From Thermaerobacter sp. PB12/4term (lineage in GTDB: Bacteria > Bacillota > Sulfobacillia > Thermaerobacterales > Thermaerobacteraceae): a stretch of DNA of 64,000 nucleotides. The notes beneath the pieces were generated by a model. The model did not search any database. It had not been told where the DNA came from and saw only the letters and a list, made by a program, of their open reading frames with translations. The stretch is taken from positions 930,001 through 994,000 of the forward strand of contig NZ_CP048407.1 of the NCBI RefSeq assembly GCF_003403315.2. Direction: 5' to 3'. This document shows positions 44,163 through 52,900 of the stretch, one piece after another (positions within the stretch are counted from its first letter, which is position 1; each line of letters opens with the position of its first letter). Made by a program: the position numbers and the translations under genes.

Positions 44163-44266
44163 GTGCCTGTGCTCGGGCCCCGCGGGCGCGGGGGTCCGGT
44201 GTGCTCGCCCGGACCGGCCTGCCCGCTGTGGGAGCGCGCCGGGCCTCGTGGGAGGGGGGAGACGCC

Positions 44267-45316
44267 GTGGAGGCGCTGCGGCTGACGCAGCTCACCGGCA
44301 AGGCCGGCTGAGGGTGCAAGCTCGGCCCGGCCGAGCTGGCGCAGGTCCTGCGCCACCTATCCCCCGAGCAGGTCGACGATCCCCACCTGCTGGTGGGGCT
44401 GGAGAGCGGCGACGACGCCGGGGTGTACCGGCTCTCCGACCGGCTCGCCCTGGTCCAGACGGTGGACTTCTTCACACCCATCGTCGACGATCCCGTGCTC
44501 TTCGGCGAGATCGCCGCCGCCAACGCGCTGAGCGACGTCTACGCCATGGGCGGCCGCCCGCTGACGGCCCTGAACCTGGTGGGCTTTTCCGTGAGCCGCT
44601 ACGGGGCGGAAACCCTGGCGGCCATCCTGAGGGGTGGCGCCGCCAAGGTGCGCGAGGCAGGGGCGGTGATCGTCGGCGGGCACACCATCGACGACGCGGA
44701 ACCCAAGTACGGCCTGGCCGTCACCGGCGTGGTCGACCCGGAACAGGTATGGACCAACAAGGGCGCCCGTCCCGGTGACGTGCTGATCCTGACCAAGCCC
44801 ATCGGCACGGGCGTCTTGAGCACCGCCTTGAAGCGCGACCTGGCGCCCCCGGCGGCGGTGGAGGCCATGGTGGAGATGATGCGCACCCTGAACCGGGCCG
44901 CCGCCGAGGCCGGGCAAGCGGTGGGCGGCATCCACGCCGCCACCGACGTGACGGGCTTCGGGCTGCTGGGGCATGCCAGCCACATCGCCCGGGAAAGCGG
45001 CGTGGCGCTGGTCATCGAGGCGGAGGCGGTGCCGGTGCTGCCGGGCGCCCGCGAGCTGGCGGAGCAGGACGTCTTCCCCGGCGGCAGCCGGGCCAACCGC
45101 CAGCATTACGGCAGCGTGGTGGATTTCCGGCGGGCCCTTCCCCAGTGGGAGCAGGGGCTGCTGTTCGACGCCGTCACCTCGGGCGGCCTCCTGCTGGTGG
45201 TCGAACCGGCCCGGGCCGGCGCCCTGCTGGAGGAACTCCACCGCCGGGGGGTCCATGCGGCCCGGCGCATCGGCCGGGTGGAAGGGGAACCCGCCGGGCG
45301 GGTCGTGGTGGAGTAG
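44267..45316 (+). CDS. selD: Selenide, water dikinase, itself a selenoprotein (in-frame UGA at residue 15)
   Basis: 349 residues if the TGA at 44309-44311 is read as selenocysteine. The frame from the GTG at 44267 (GGAGGGGGGAG upstream) reads RLTQLTGKAG-U-GCKLGPAEL. This matches the N-terminus of known SelD (SHGAGCGCK in E. coli), with Sec in place of the catalytic Cys and the essential Lys three residues on. Downstream it is a normal SelD: LVGLESGDDAGVY, VDFFTPIVDDP, NALSDVYAMGG, GGHTIDDAEPKYGL and ATDVTGFGLLGH. It makes selenophosphate from selenide and ATP. A start after the TGA (44393) would lose the active site. Confidence 0.93.
44309..44337 (+). promoter_or_regulatory. UGA selenocysteine codon and downstream SECIS-like hairpin
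   Basis: Seven bases after the TGA, AGCTCGGC (44319-44326) and GCCGAGCT (44330-44337) form a perfect 8-bp stem. The apical loop lies about 16 nt from the UGA, at the near edge of the 16-37 nt window reported for bacterial SECIS elements. It would recruit SelB to the stop codon. Confidence 0.7.
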
Positions 45317-45358
45317 CCGGCGCGGCACCGGCAGGCGGGCCGGGGTGAAGGCGCCGCG

Positions 45359-46450
45359 GTGGCGAAGGAGCAGAAGGTGCCTGAAGGCGCCGCGATGGCG
45401 GAGCAGAAGGCGCGGGTCACGGCAGGCGTCCGGGCGGGAAGGCAGGCGACGTGGATGGGCAAGATCCCAGGGCGCGCGGGGCACCGGCGGGGGCCGGTGC
45501 CCCGCGCGCTGGCCTGGGCCGCGCTGGCCGGGGGGCTGGCGCTGGCCTGGGTGAGCATGCAGCGGCAGGCACCCCCGGTGGCCGCCACGGCGGAGGCCGT
45601 GGCGGCCACCGGGGCGCTGCTGGAGGCCTGGCGGGCGGGCGAAGCCGCGGCCGCCGGGGCCTGGGTGGCCCCGGCGGCCGCGGGGCCGGGTGGTGCCTGG
45701 CTGGCAGGGCTCTCCGCGGGCCTGGAGGGCGCCGTACCGGCCCCCGGGGCGGGGCCGGAGGGCCCGCCGGCGGCGGGTTCCTCCGCCGGGGAAGGGGCCG
45801 CCGGGTTTCTCCAGGTGCCGGCCACCCACTATACCCTGGGGGAGGCCCGGCCCGATTCCCTGGGTCGCGTCCACGTGGCGGCGGTGGTCGACGTGGCCGG
45901 CCCGGCGGAAGGCTACGCGGAAGGCTACGCGGCCCGCCTGGTTCAGGATCTCTTCTGGCGCCGGCTGCTGGAAGGACCGCGCCTGGTCGGGGCGTCGGCC
46001 CGGGTGGTGCTGGAGGTGGCGGTGGAGGGGGATCGCCTGGTCTGGCGCCGGGACGGCGGCGCCTGGCAGCCGGGGCTGGGCCTGGCCGACCTGCCCTCGC
46101 GGGCGGCTCCCCCGGGGGGCCCGCCGGGGGTGGAGGTCGAAGTCTCCCGCGAGGGCTTCGGCCCGCTGGCGCTGGCCGGGGAGCGGGGCGTCCTGCTGGT
46201 GACCCGGGGACCCCGTCCCCTGGTGGCCCTCTGGCGCTGGTCCCTGGACAACCCGGCCGAAGTGCCCGGCCGGGACGTGCTGGTGCTGGACGTGCTCTAC
46301 CACGCCCGCGGCCTGGGGTGGCAGGCCGGCGCCGCCGGACGGCGGGCGACCCTGATGGTGGAGGCCGAAGACGGCTCCCGCCTTCCCGTGGTGTACGACC
46401 TGGAGGCCGGCCGGCCGGCGGATACCGCGTCCCCGGACGGCGGCGAGTGA
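45359..46450 (+). CDS. Membrane-anchored hypothetical protein
   Basis: 363 residues. One N-terminal hydrophobic segment (ALAWAALAGGLALAWVS, about residues 50-66) after an Arg-rich stretch suggests a membrane anchor or signal peptide. The mid part is Ala/Gly/Pro-rich. The remainder (LGRVHVAAVVDVAG, VVLEVAVEGDRLVWRRD, GVLLVTRGPRPLVALWRW) looks like beta-rich extracellular domains. Family not recognised. The first 24 codons contain a tandem duplication (TGAAGGCGCCGCG twice, 45346 and 45382), so the GTG at 45359 and the ATG at 45395 have nearly the same surroundings and either could be the start. It lies 42 bp after selD. Confidence 0.6.
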   Translation: MAKEQKVPEGAAMAEQKARVTAGVRAGRQATWMGKIPGRAGHRRGPVPRALAWAALAGGLALAWVSMQRQAPPVAATAEAVAATGALLEAWRAGEAAAAGAWVAPAAAGPGGAWLAGLSAGLEGAVPAPGAGPEGPPAAGSSAGEGAAGFLQVPATHYTLGEARPDSLGRVHVAAVVDVAGPAEGYAEGYAARLVQDLFWRRLLEGPRLVGASARVVLEVAVEGDRLVWRRDGGAWQPGLGLADLPSRAAPPGGPPGVEVEVSREGFGPLALAGERGVLLVTRGPRPLVALWRWSLDNPAEVPGRDVLVLDVLYHARGLGWQAGAAGRRATLMVEAEDGSRLPVVYDLEAGRPADTASPDGGE

Positions 46451-46454
46451 CCGC

Positions 46455-46738
46455 TGCCCACCACCCGCCAGGGGCTCGGGGCATCCGCCAGGGCGCCCGA
46501 GGTGCTCGCCACGGGCCTGGGGCCCTCGCCAGGGCATCCGAGGCACCCGCTAGGGCGCCCGGGGCCGGCCCGGCTGCCGCTCCACCTCGCAGGTGAACCC
46601 GGCGAACCCCCGCCCGGCCTCCCGCCCCACTGGAGCTGTGGCCGAGTGCGCCCGTTCCCGCTGCGATGCGCGGGCGCAGGGCCGCGGCCGGCACGTGGGC
46701 CTTGACCCGCCCGATCCGGGCGGACGGCGGGGCCCTCG
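46455..46738 (-). pseudogene. Decayed internal tnpB fragment with tandem-repeat expansion
   Basis: Reading the minus strand, CGGATCGGGCGGGT (46716-46729) begins a stretch that follows the intact gene from about 42120 to 42305. Its frames give RIGRVKAHVPAAALRPRIAAGTG and, after a shift, FTCEVERQPGRPR, against RIGRVKTHEP and FTCEVERQPGRPR in TnpB. At the point encoding PWRVVGV the motif CCCTGGCGGGTG has multiplied into four or five degenerate copies (46455-46570). Both ends of the transposon and all catalytic residues are gone. Confidence 0.8.
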
Positions 46739-46929
46739 CCGTCCGCCCGCATCCACCCTTTACGGCCCGGCCGGACCCTCCGGGCCGGGCATCCCGGCCG
46801 TTCCTCCCCGTGACGGGTTTTGTTACTTGGGCGCCTGCCTTCGGTCCCCCCTGCGGCCCACTTTCGTAGGATGGGATGACATCACCCGGGTGGCCTGCAA
46901 CCTGCCCGGGCAATGCAGGGGAGAGGCCG
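46739..46929. other. Gap between tnpB relic and response regulator gene
   Basis: About 190 bp. A moderately AT-richer patch, TTTTGTTACTTGGGCG at 46817-46832, lies about 100 bp ahead of the regulator start. No hexamer pair at good spacing was found. Confidence 0.3.
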
Positions 46930-47598
46930 ATGTTGAAGATCCTCGTTGCAACGGGCCGGCCGCTGGTTCGGGAAGGCCTGCAGCGCATCCTGGAAGGCGC
47001 CCCGGGGCTGCAGGTGGTGGGGCACGCCGCCGGACCCGAGCCGCTGCTCGACCGGGTGCGTGAGCTGGTCCCCGATGTGGTGCTGCTGGATTTGAGCCTG
47101 GCCGCCGGCGACGCGCGGGAGCTGGTGGGGCGGATCGGGCGCATGCCCGGTTCGCCCGTGGTGGTGGGCATCACGGACCGGGCCGACCCCCACTCGCTGC
47201 TGGGGCTGGTGCAGGCCGGTCTGGGCGGCTATCTGCTGGCCAACCGGGAAGCGGCCGGCCTGCCCGAGGCCATTCGCGCCTGCACGGCCGGGATCTTCGT
47301 GATCGATGCCGAGATCATGTCTGAGCTGGCCAGCGACTCGCCCCTCTACCGTTATGTGCCCGCCCCCGAAGAAGTGGAGCGGGCGCGGCTTTTGAGCCAG
47401 CGGGAGCTGGAGGTGCTGAGCCGCATCGCCCGCGGCAAGACCACCGCCCAGGTGGCCCGCGAGCTCTTCATCAGCCCCAAGACGGTGCGCAACCACCTGA
47501 GCCACATCATGCAGAAGCTGGGGGTGCGCGACCGGACCCAGGCGGTGATCTTCGCCCTGCGGGTGGGACTGATCCGCCGCCACGACCTTCTGGGGTAG
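46930..47598 (+). CDS. LuxR/NarL-type regulator with degenerate receiver domain
   Basis: 222 residues. The receiver domain (1-120) keeps the usual phospho-acceptor Asp (D54, VVLLDLSL). The acidic pair that normally holds Mg2+ (VDDHPLVREGL in relatives) reads VATGRPLVREGL, and the conserved Lys of GYLLK reads GYLLAN. The C-terminal LuxR domain is intact: LLSQRELEVLSRIARGKTTAQVARELFISPKTVRNHLSHIMQKLGVRDRTQAV. It probably binds DNA without classical phosphorylation, as other atypical regulators do. No kinase gene is adjacent. The ATG at 46930 follows GGGGAGAGG. Confidence 0.9.
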   Translation: MLKILVATGRPLVREGLQRILEGAPGLQVVGHAAGPEPLLDRVRELVPDVVLLDLSLAAGDARELVGRIGRMPGSPVVVGITDRADPHSLLGLVQAGLGGYLLANREAAGLPEAIRACTAGIFVIDAEIMSELASDSPLYRYVPAPEEVERARLLSQRELEVLSRIARGKTTAQVARELFISPKTVRNHLSHIMQKLGVRDRTQAVIFALRVGLIRRHDLLG

Positions 47599-47804
47599 TG
47601 CCGGACCGCGGTGGCGGGCGGTTCCACCAGGGCGAGGTGTTGAGGCCGGGATCGCCCGGCCTCCGCCTTTCTGGCGGGGCCGGCGCTTCCCCGGGGCGCT
47701 TGTCCCCGGTGCTGGTTCCCGGAGGATGCGCGGGGCGGGCGGGGCGGGGTTTGCGGGGCCTGCGATTTCCTCCAGAAATTTTCTCTTCAGGGCAGTCGTT
47801 CCTC

Positions 47805-47860
47805 TTGACGGCCGGTGTTGTCCCCTCCTACAATGGCCTCACCATGGGGAACACACGTTC
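47805..47860 (+). promoter_or_regulatory. Promoter and LexA/DinR-type box of the imuB-dnaE2 cluster
   Basis: TTGACG (47805-47810) and TACAAT (47829-47834) are 18 bp apart, the best sigma-A promoter in the window. The ATG (47844) is 9 nt past the -10 box, so the mRNA is leaderless or nearly so. GAACACACGTTC at 47849-47860, a GAAC-RNRY-GTTC match, covers codons 2-6 just downstream of the start point, where a bound repressor would block initiation. Confidence 0.75.
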
Positions 47861-49469
47861 GGTACCGATCCCGTGGATGGCTTTTGCCCGCCTCGAGGGG
47901 GCGTGGGCGGTGGCGGCCGGCGTGCAGGACCGGCCGGCGGTGGTGGCCGACGGCCCGGTCGTGGCCGACGTGTCGCTGCCGGCCAGGGCAGCCGGCCTGC
48001 GCCCGGGCATCCGGGTCCAGAGCGCCCGGCGGCTCCTCAGCAGCCTGGAGGTGGTGCCGCGGGATGCCATCGACCCCATGGCAGCCCTGGAGCCGTTCTA
48101 CGAGGCGCTGCTGTCCCTCTCGCCCCGGGTGGAGCCGGTGGTTGACCATCTGGCGGCCTTTTGCGAGCTGGACCCCCAGCAAACGGTGGACGGCGTGGTG
48201 GCCATCTTGCAGGCGGCAGGCCTGGAGCGCTACGGCCACCGCCTGGTGCTGGGCCTCGGCCACGGCCGGCTGGTGGCGCGGATGGCCGCCCGGGTGGCGG
48301 CGCGGTCCCCGACCGGCGGCGGCGCAGGGGCCACCGGCCGGCAAGCTTGCGGTTCCGGTCCCTTGTCGTCCCGCACCGGCCCCTCACCGGTCACCCGGCC
48401 ACCGGCCGGCCCTGCAGAAGGGGAGGCCGGGGCTCCCCGGTTCCGGGGCGGCACCTGGTCGTGGGCAGGGAGAGGGGCGTGGTGGGATGCGGAGGCGGTG
48501 GGCAGGGATGCAGCGGCGCAGCCGGGCTCGCAAGCCGGCTTCCCGGCGGGACGGGGCGGGCCGGCGGGCGGGCACCCGTCCCGTGCCCGGCCACCCCGGG
48601 AAGCCTGTGGCGCAGCGGGGCTGGCGGTGGTCAGCTGCTGCGTTCCTCCCGGCCAGGAAGCGGGCTTTCTGGCCCCCCTGCCCGTGGCTGCCCTGCAGGA
48701 AGAGGTGCCGCCGGCGGCTCGCCGCCAGCTGCAACGCCTGGGCCTGTACACCCTGGGGGATGTGGCCGCGGCGCCGCGGCAGGTGGTGGCCCGGGCGGTG
48801 GGCGACCAGGCTCCCCTCCTGCAGGCGTGGTGCCGGGGAGACGACCGCCGCCCGCTCAAGCCGGGTTTCCCGCCGCCGGGGGTCACCGCCACCCTGACCG
48901 CGCCTCCCGAGCTGGGGGATGAGCTCCGCGCCGGCTGGTGGCCGGCCCAGCTGCCCCTCCTGGCCCGGGATGTGGCCGCCCGGCTGGCCGCTGCCGGGCA
49001 GGCGGGCCGCCTGGTGATCCTGCAGGGGGAACGGTCCCGGGTGGGGCGCTACCTGCCCGTGGCCGCTGCCGGGCAGGACGTCCTGGCCCGCGCCGCCCTG
49101 GCGCTGTATCACCGCCTCGTGCCGGCCGAACCGGCCCCGGCCCGGCTGGACCTGACGGTGACGGCCCTGGAGCCGGCGGCCCGGCAACTGGCTCTGCCGG
49201 CAGCCTTTGACCCCGGTGCCGGCCCCGGCGGTCGGCGAGCCGTCCCCGGTAGTGAACGGCCCGGCACCGGCCGCCAGCGGGCGGGCCGTGCCCCGTTCCC
49301 GGCCGGGCAAGAGGTCGCCGGCCCGGAGCTGCCGGTTCTCCTGGATGAGCTGGCCCGCCGCTATCCGGGGCGGATCTTCTGGGGCCGGGAGCGGCCCGCC
49401 ACCCGGCGGGAACGCCAGCTGGCCTACTGGGATCCCTGGCGCGGGGCGCCCGGCCAGCCGGGCAGGTGA
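47844..49469 (+). CDS. imuB: ImuB-like, catalytically inactive Y-family DNA polymerase
   Basis: 541 residues. VPIPWMAFARLEG followed by RPAVVADGPVVADVSLPARAAGLRPGIRVQSARRLL is the N-terminal palm of a DinB-like protein, but the catalytic acidic residues (DxD and the later SxDE) are missing, as in ImuB. A helix-hairpin-helix-like stretch (LQRLGLYTLGDVAAAPRQVVARAVG) and a little-finger-type region follow, then FWGRERPATRRERQLAYWDPW at the end. A low-complexity insert occupies about residues 155-245. ImuB bridges the sliding clamp to the error-prone DnaE2. The ATG at 47844 is the only start that fits; it lies 9 nt behind a -10 box. Confidence 0.82.
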   Translation: MGNTRSVPIPWMAFARLEGAWAVAAGVQDRPAVVADGPVVADVSLPARAAGLRPGIRVQSARRLLSSLEVVPRDAIDPMAALEPFYEALLSLSPRVEPVVDHLAAFCELDPQQTVDGVVAILQAAGLERYGHRLVLGLGHGRLVARMAARVAARSPTGGGAGATGRQACGSGPLSSRTGPSPVTRPPAGPAEGEAGAPRFRGGTWSWAGRGAWWDAEAVGRDAAAQPGSQAGFPAGRGGPAGGHPSRARPPREACGAAGLAVVSCCVPPGQEAGFLAPLPVAALQEEVPPAARRQLQRLGLYTLGDVAAAPRQVVARAVGDQAPLLQAWCRGDDRRPLKPGFPPPGVTATLTAPPELGDELRAGWWPAQLPLLARDVAARLAAAGQAGRLVILQGERSRVGRYLPVAAAGQDVLARAALALYHRLVPAEPAPARLDLTVTALEPAARQLALPAAFDPGAGPGGRRAVPGSERPGTGRQRAGRAPFPAGQEVAGPELPVLLDELARRYPGRIFWGRERPATRRERQLAYWDPWRGAPGQPGR

Positions 49470-49566
49470 AGCGGTCCGGACGTCCTGCCCACCGCCCAGA
49501 TCCGCCAGGAGCGGCTGGCCTTGAGGCAACGGTCACTTGAGGCAGCGGTCGCGGAGGCACGGGAGC

Positions 49567-49809
49567 ATGGCCCTGATCGGCAAGCCGGTGCCGGTGGAGG
49601 TCGACGCCAGCGGGCGGCCCAGCCGGTTCTTCTGGCGCCGCTGGCACCGGGTGACCGGTATCCTCGACGAGTGGCGGGAAGCGGGGGCCTGGTGGGACGG
49701 GGAAGGGGAGCGGCGGGTGGTGCGGGTCCTGGTGGAAGGAGGCGGGGTCTTCGAGCTGGAGCGGTTGGCGGGAAGCTCCCGGTGGGTGCTCTACAAGGTC
49801 TATGACTGA
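49567..49809 (+). CDS. Small DUF6504-like protein of the imuB-dnaE2 cluster
   Basis: 80 residues. MALIGKPVPVEVDASGRPSRFFWRRWHRVTGILDEWREAGAWWDGEGERRVVRVLVEG-type sequence: a compact, Trp-rich, beta-strand protein. Proteins of this kind (DUF6504, as I recall the family) commonly lie between imuB-like and dnaE2 genes; the function is unknown and it may be an accessory factor of the mutasome. GGAGG precedes the ATG at 49567. It begins about 100 bp after imuB and about 175 bp before dnaE2. Confidence 0.75.
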   Translation: MALIGKPVPVEVDASGRPSRFFWRRWHRVTGILDEWREAGAWWDGEGERRVVRVLVEGGGVFELERLAGSSRWVLYKVYD

Positions 49810-49983
49810 CACCGCCGGGTGCCGCCGGGGAGCCGGCCTGGTCGATCGCCGTGCAGCGACCGGCCCGGCGGCGGGCGACCCGGCGAACCGGCTCGCAGGC
49901 CGGGCCGGGGGCTCCGGCCGGCTCGGCTCGTGTTGCCGGAGGTCTCGGAAGGACAGGCCTGACCGGGGTAGGGGGGCCGTGGC

Positions 49984-52900
49984 ATGTTCGTCCACCTGCA
50001 TTGCCATTCCGCCTATTCCTTTCTTGACGGGGCAAGCCCGGTGCAGGCTCTGGTGGAACGGGCCGCGGCGCTGGGCATGCCCGCCCTGGCCCTGACGGAT
50101 CACGACAACGTGGCGGGTGCCGTGGAGTTCGACCGGGCGGCCCGGGCCGCGGGGATCAAGCCCATTCAGGGGGCCGAGGTCACCCTCCTCCTGGACGAAC
50201 CGGCCGGGCCCGCCGCCGGCGCCGGGCCCGGCGGCGCCAGGCACGCTGGTGGCAGGCCCGGGACCGGTGGCAGGCCCGGGGGCGGAGGTCCCGGGGACGC
50301 CGCCCCCCGGCCTGCCGCGGAGGGCAAGTCGGAGCCGGTGACGGCCCATCTGGTCCTCCTGGCCACCGGTCCCCAGGGTTATGCCCGCCTCTGCCGGCTC
50401 CTGACCCGGGCCCACCTGGACCGGCCCCGGGGCAGCCCGGCCCTTTCCTGGACGGTGCTGCTGGAGGAGGTGGCGCCCGGCGGTGAGCCGCTGGCCGGCC
50501 ACGGGCTGATCGCCCTGTCCGGCTGCCGCCAGGGACCGGTGCTGCAGGCTCTGCTGCGGGGCGACCGGGCCACGGCGCTGGAGCGGGCCCGGCAGCTGCG
50601 GGACGCCTTTGGCCGGGAGAACTTCTTCCTCGAGCTGCAGGGCGGCTGGCTTCCCGGCAACCGCACCCTCAACCGGGCCCTGGCCGATCTGGCGGAGCAC
50701 CTGGGGGTCGGGCTGGTGGCGACCAACGACGTCCACTACGCCACCCGCGACCGCTTTGCCGTCCACGACCTGCTGGCCTGCGTCCGCCTGGGGATCCCGG
50801 TGGACGAACCCCATCCCCAGCGGCACCTGAACGCCGACAACGACCTCAAGTCCCCCCGGGCCATGGCCCGGATGTTCGCCGGTTACCCTCAGGCGCTTGA
50901 GGCCACGCTGGCCATCGCCGAGCGCTGCGCACCTGCGCTGCCCGCGGGGGGCGTGCCCCGCCCGGCTTTCCCCCTGCCGCCGGGAGTCCGGGCCGAAGCC
51001 TACCTGCGGGAGCAGGTGGAGCGGGGCGCCCTCTGGCGCTACGGCCGCATCACCCCCCGCATCCGGCAGCGGCTGGAGCACGAGCTCTCCATCATCGAGA
51101 AGCTGCAACTGGCGGACTACTTCCTGCTGGTCTGGGATGTGGCCCGCTATGCGCGCCAGCAGGGCATCCGCTGTGCCGGCCGCGGCTCGGCAGCCGACTC
51201 GGCGGTAGCCTACTGCCTGGGCATCACCGACGTGGACGCCATCGAGCGCGGCCTGCTCTTTGAACGCTTCCTCAGCCTGGAGCGGGCGGAGCAGCCGGAC
51301 ATCGACATCGACTTCGATGCCCGCTACCGCGACCAGGTGGCGGATTACGTCGAGCAGCGCTACGGCCCCGAGCACGTGGCCACCGTCTGCACCTACCAGA
51401 CCTACCACGCCCGCGGCGCCCTGCGGGACTTCGGCAAGGTGCTGGGTTTTCCGGAGGCGGTGATCGACCGCATCGCCAAGCGCGTGCCGTACTACCTGTC
51501 CCGGCAGCTGGGGCGGGCCCTGGCGGAGGTGCCGGAGCTGCGCGACCTTGACCTGCCCCGGGAGCGGTTGAAGCGGCTGGTGGCCCTGTGCGAAGCGGCT
51601 GCGGGGCTGCCCCGGCATATGGGGACCCATCTGGGCGGCCTGGTGATCAGCCGCCGGCCGCTTTCGGACCTCTCCCCGCTGCAGCGATCGGCCAAGGGGC
51701 GCCGGATCCTCCAGTTCGACAAGCGGGGTGTCGAAGAGCTGGGCCTGGTCAAGCTGGATCTTTTGCCCCTGCGCACCCTGGGCGCGGTGGAGGAGGCGGT
51801 GCGGGTCATCCGCCGGCGCACCCCCTCCTTCGACTACGACCACATCCCCCTGGACGACCGGGCCACCTACCGGCTGCTGGGGACGGGGGAGACCGTGGGG
51901 GCCTTCCAGCTGGAGTCCCCGGCCCAGCGGGCGCTGCAGCCGCGGCTCCGGCCCGAGAACCTGGAGGACGTGGTGGCCAGCGTGGCCATCATCCGGCCCG
52001 GCCCCATCAAGGGGGACATGGTCGAGCCCTTCCTGGCCCGGCGCCGGGGGCGGGAGCCCGTCACCTACCTGCATCCCAAGCTGGAGCCCATCCTGCGCAA
52101 GACCTGGGGCGTGGTGCTCTTCCAGGAGCAGGTGATCGAGATCGCCACCGCCATCGCCGGCTTCACCCCGGGCGAGGCCGACCGCCTGCGCCGGGTCATG
52201 ACCCACGCCCGCTCCCCGGAGGAGATGGAGGACATCGGCCGGCACTTCCTGCGCCGGGCCCGGCAGCAGGGCGTCGGCGAGGAGGTGGCCCAGGCCATCT
52301 TCCGCATGATCCAGGGTTATGCCAGCTACGGCTTCTGCGAGGCCCACGCCGCCGCCTTCGGCGTCACGGCCTACAAGACCGCCTACCTGCTGGCCCACTA
52401 CCCGGCGGAGTGGTATGCCGCCCTGCTCAGCCTCCAGCCCATGGGCTACTACCCGCCCAACACCCTGTGCGTCGAGGCGGCGCGGCGGGGCATCCGCATC
52501 CTCCCCCTGGACGTCAACGCCAGCCAGGTGGGCTTCACCGCCACCCCCGGCGCCGTCCGCATCGGCCTGCGGGCCGTCAAGGGCCTAGGGGACGAACCCG
52601 CCGCCGCCATCGTGGCGGAACGGGAGCGGGGCGGTCCTTTCCGCCACCTCATGGACTTCTTGCTGCGGCTGGCGGCCCGCGGCGGTACGGCGGCCGGCCC
52701 GGTCCTCGACCGGGAGCAGGTGGCCGCCCTGATCCGGGCGGGGGCCTTCGACGGCCTGCACGCCAACCGCCGCGCCCTGCTCTGGGGGCTGGACGAGGCC
52801 CTGGCCACGGCCCGGCAGGCCGCCGGCGGTGGCGACCTGGCCCAAGGCCTGGCGGCGGCCTGGTCGCCGCCTGTTGTGGCCGACTTCCCCGACCTGGAGA

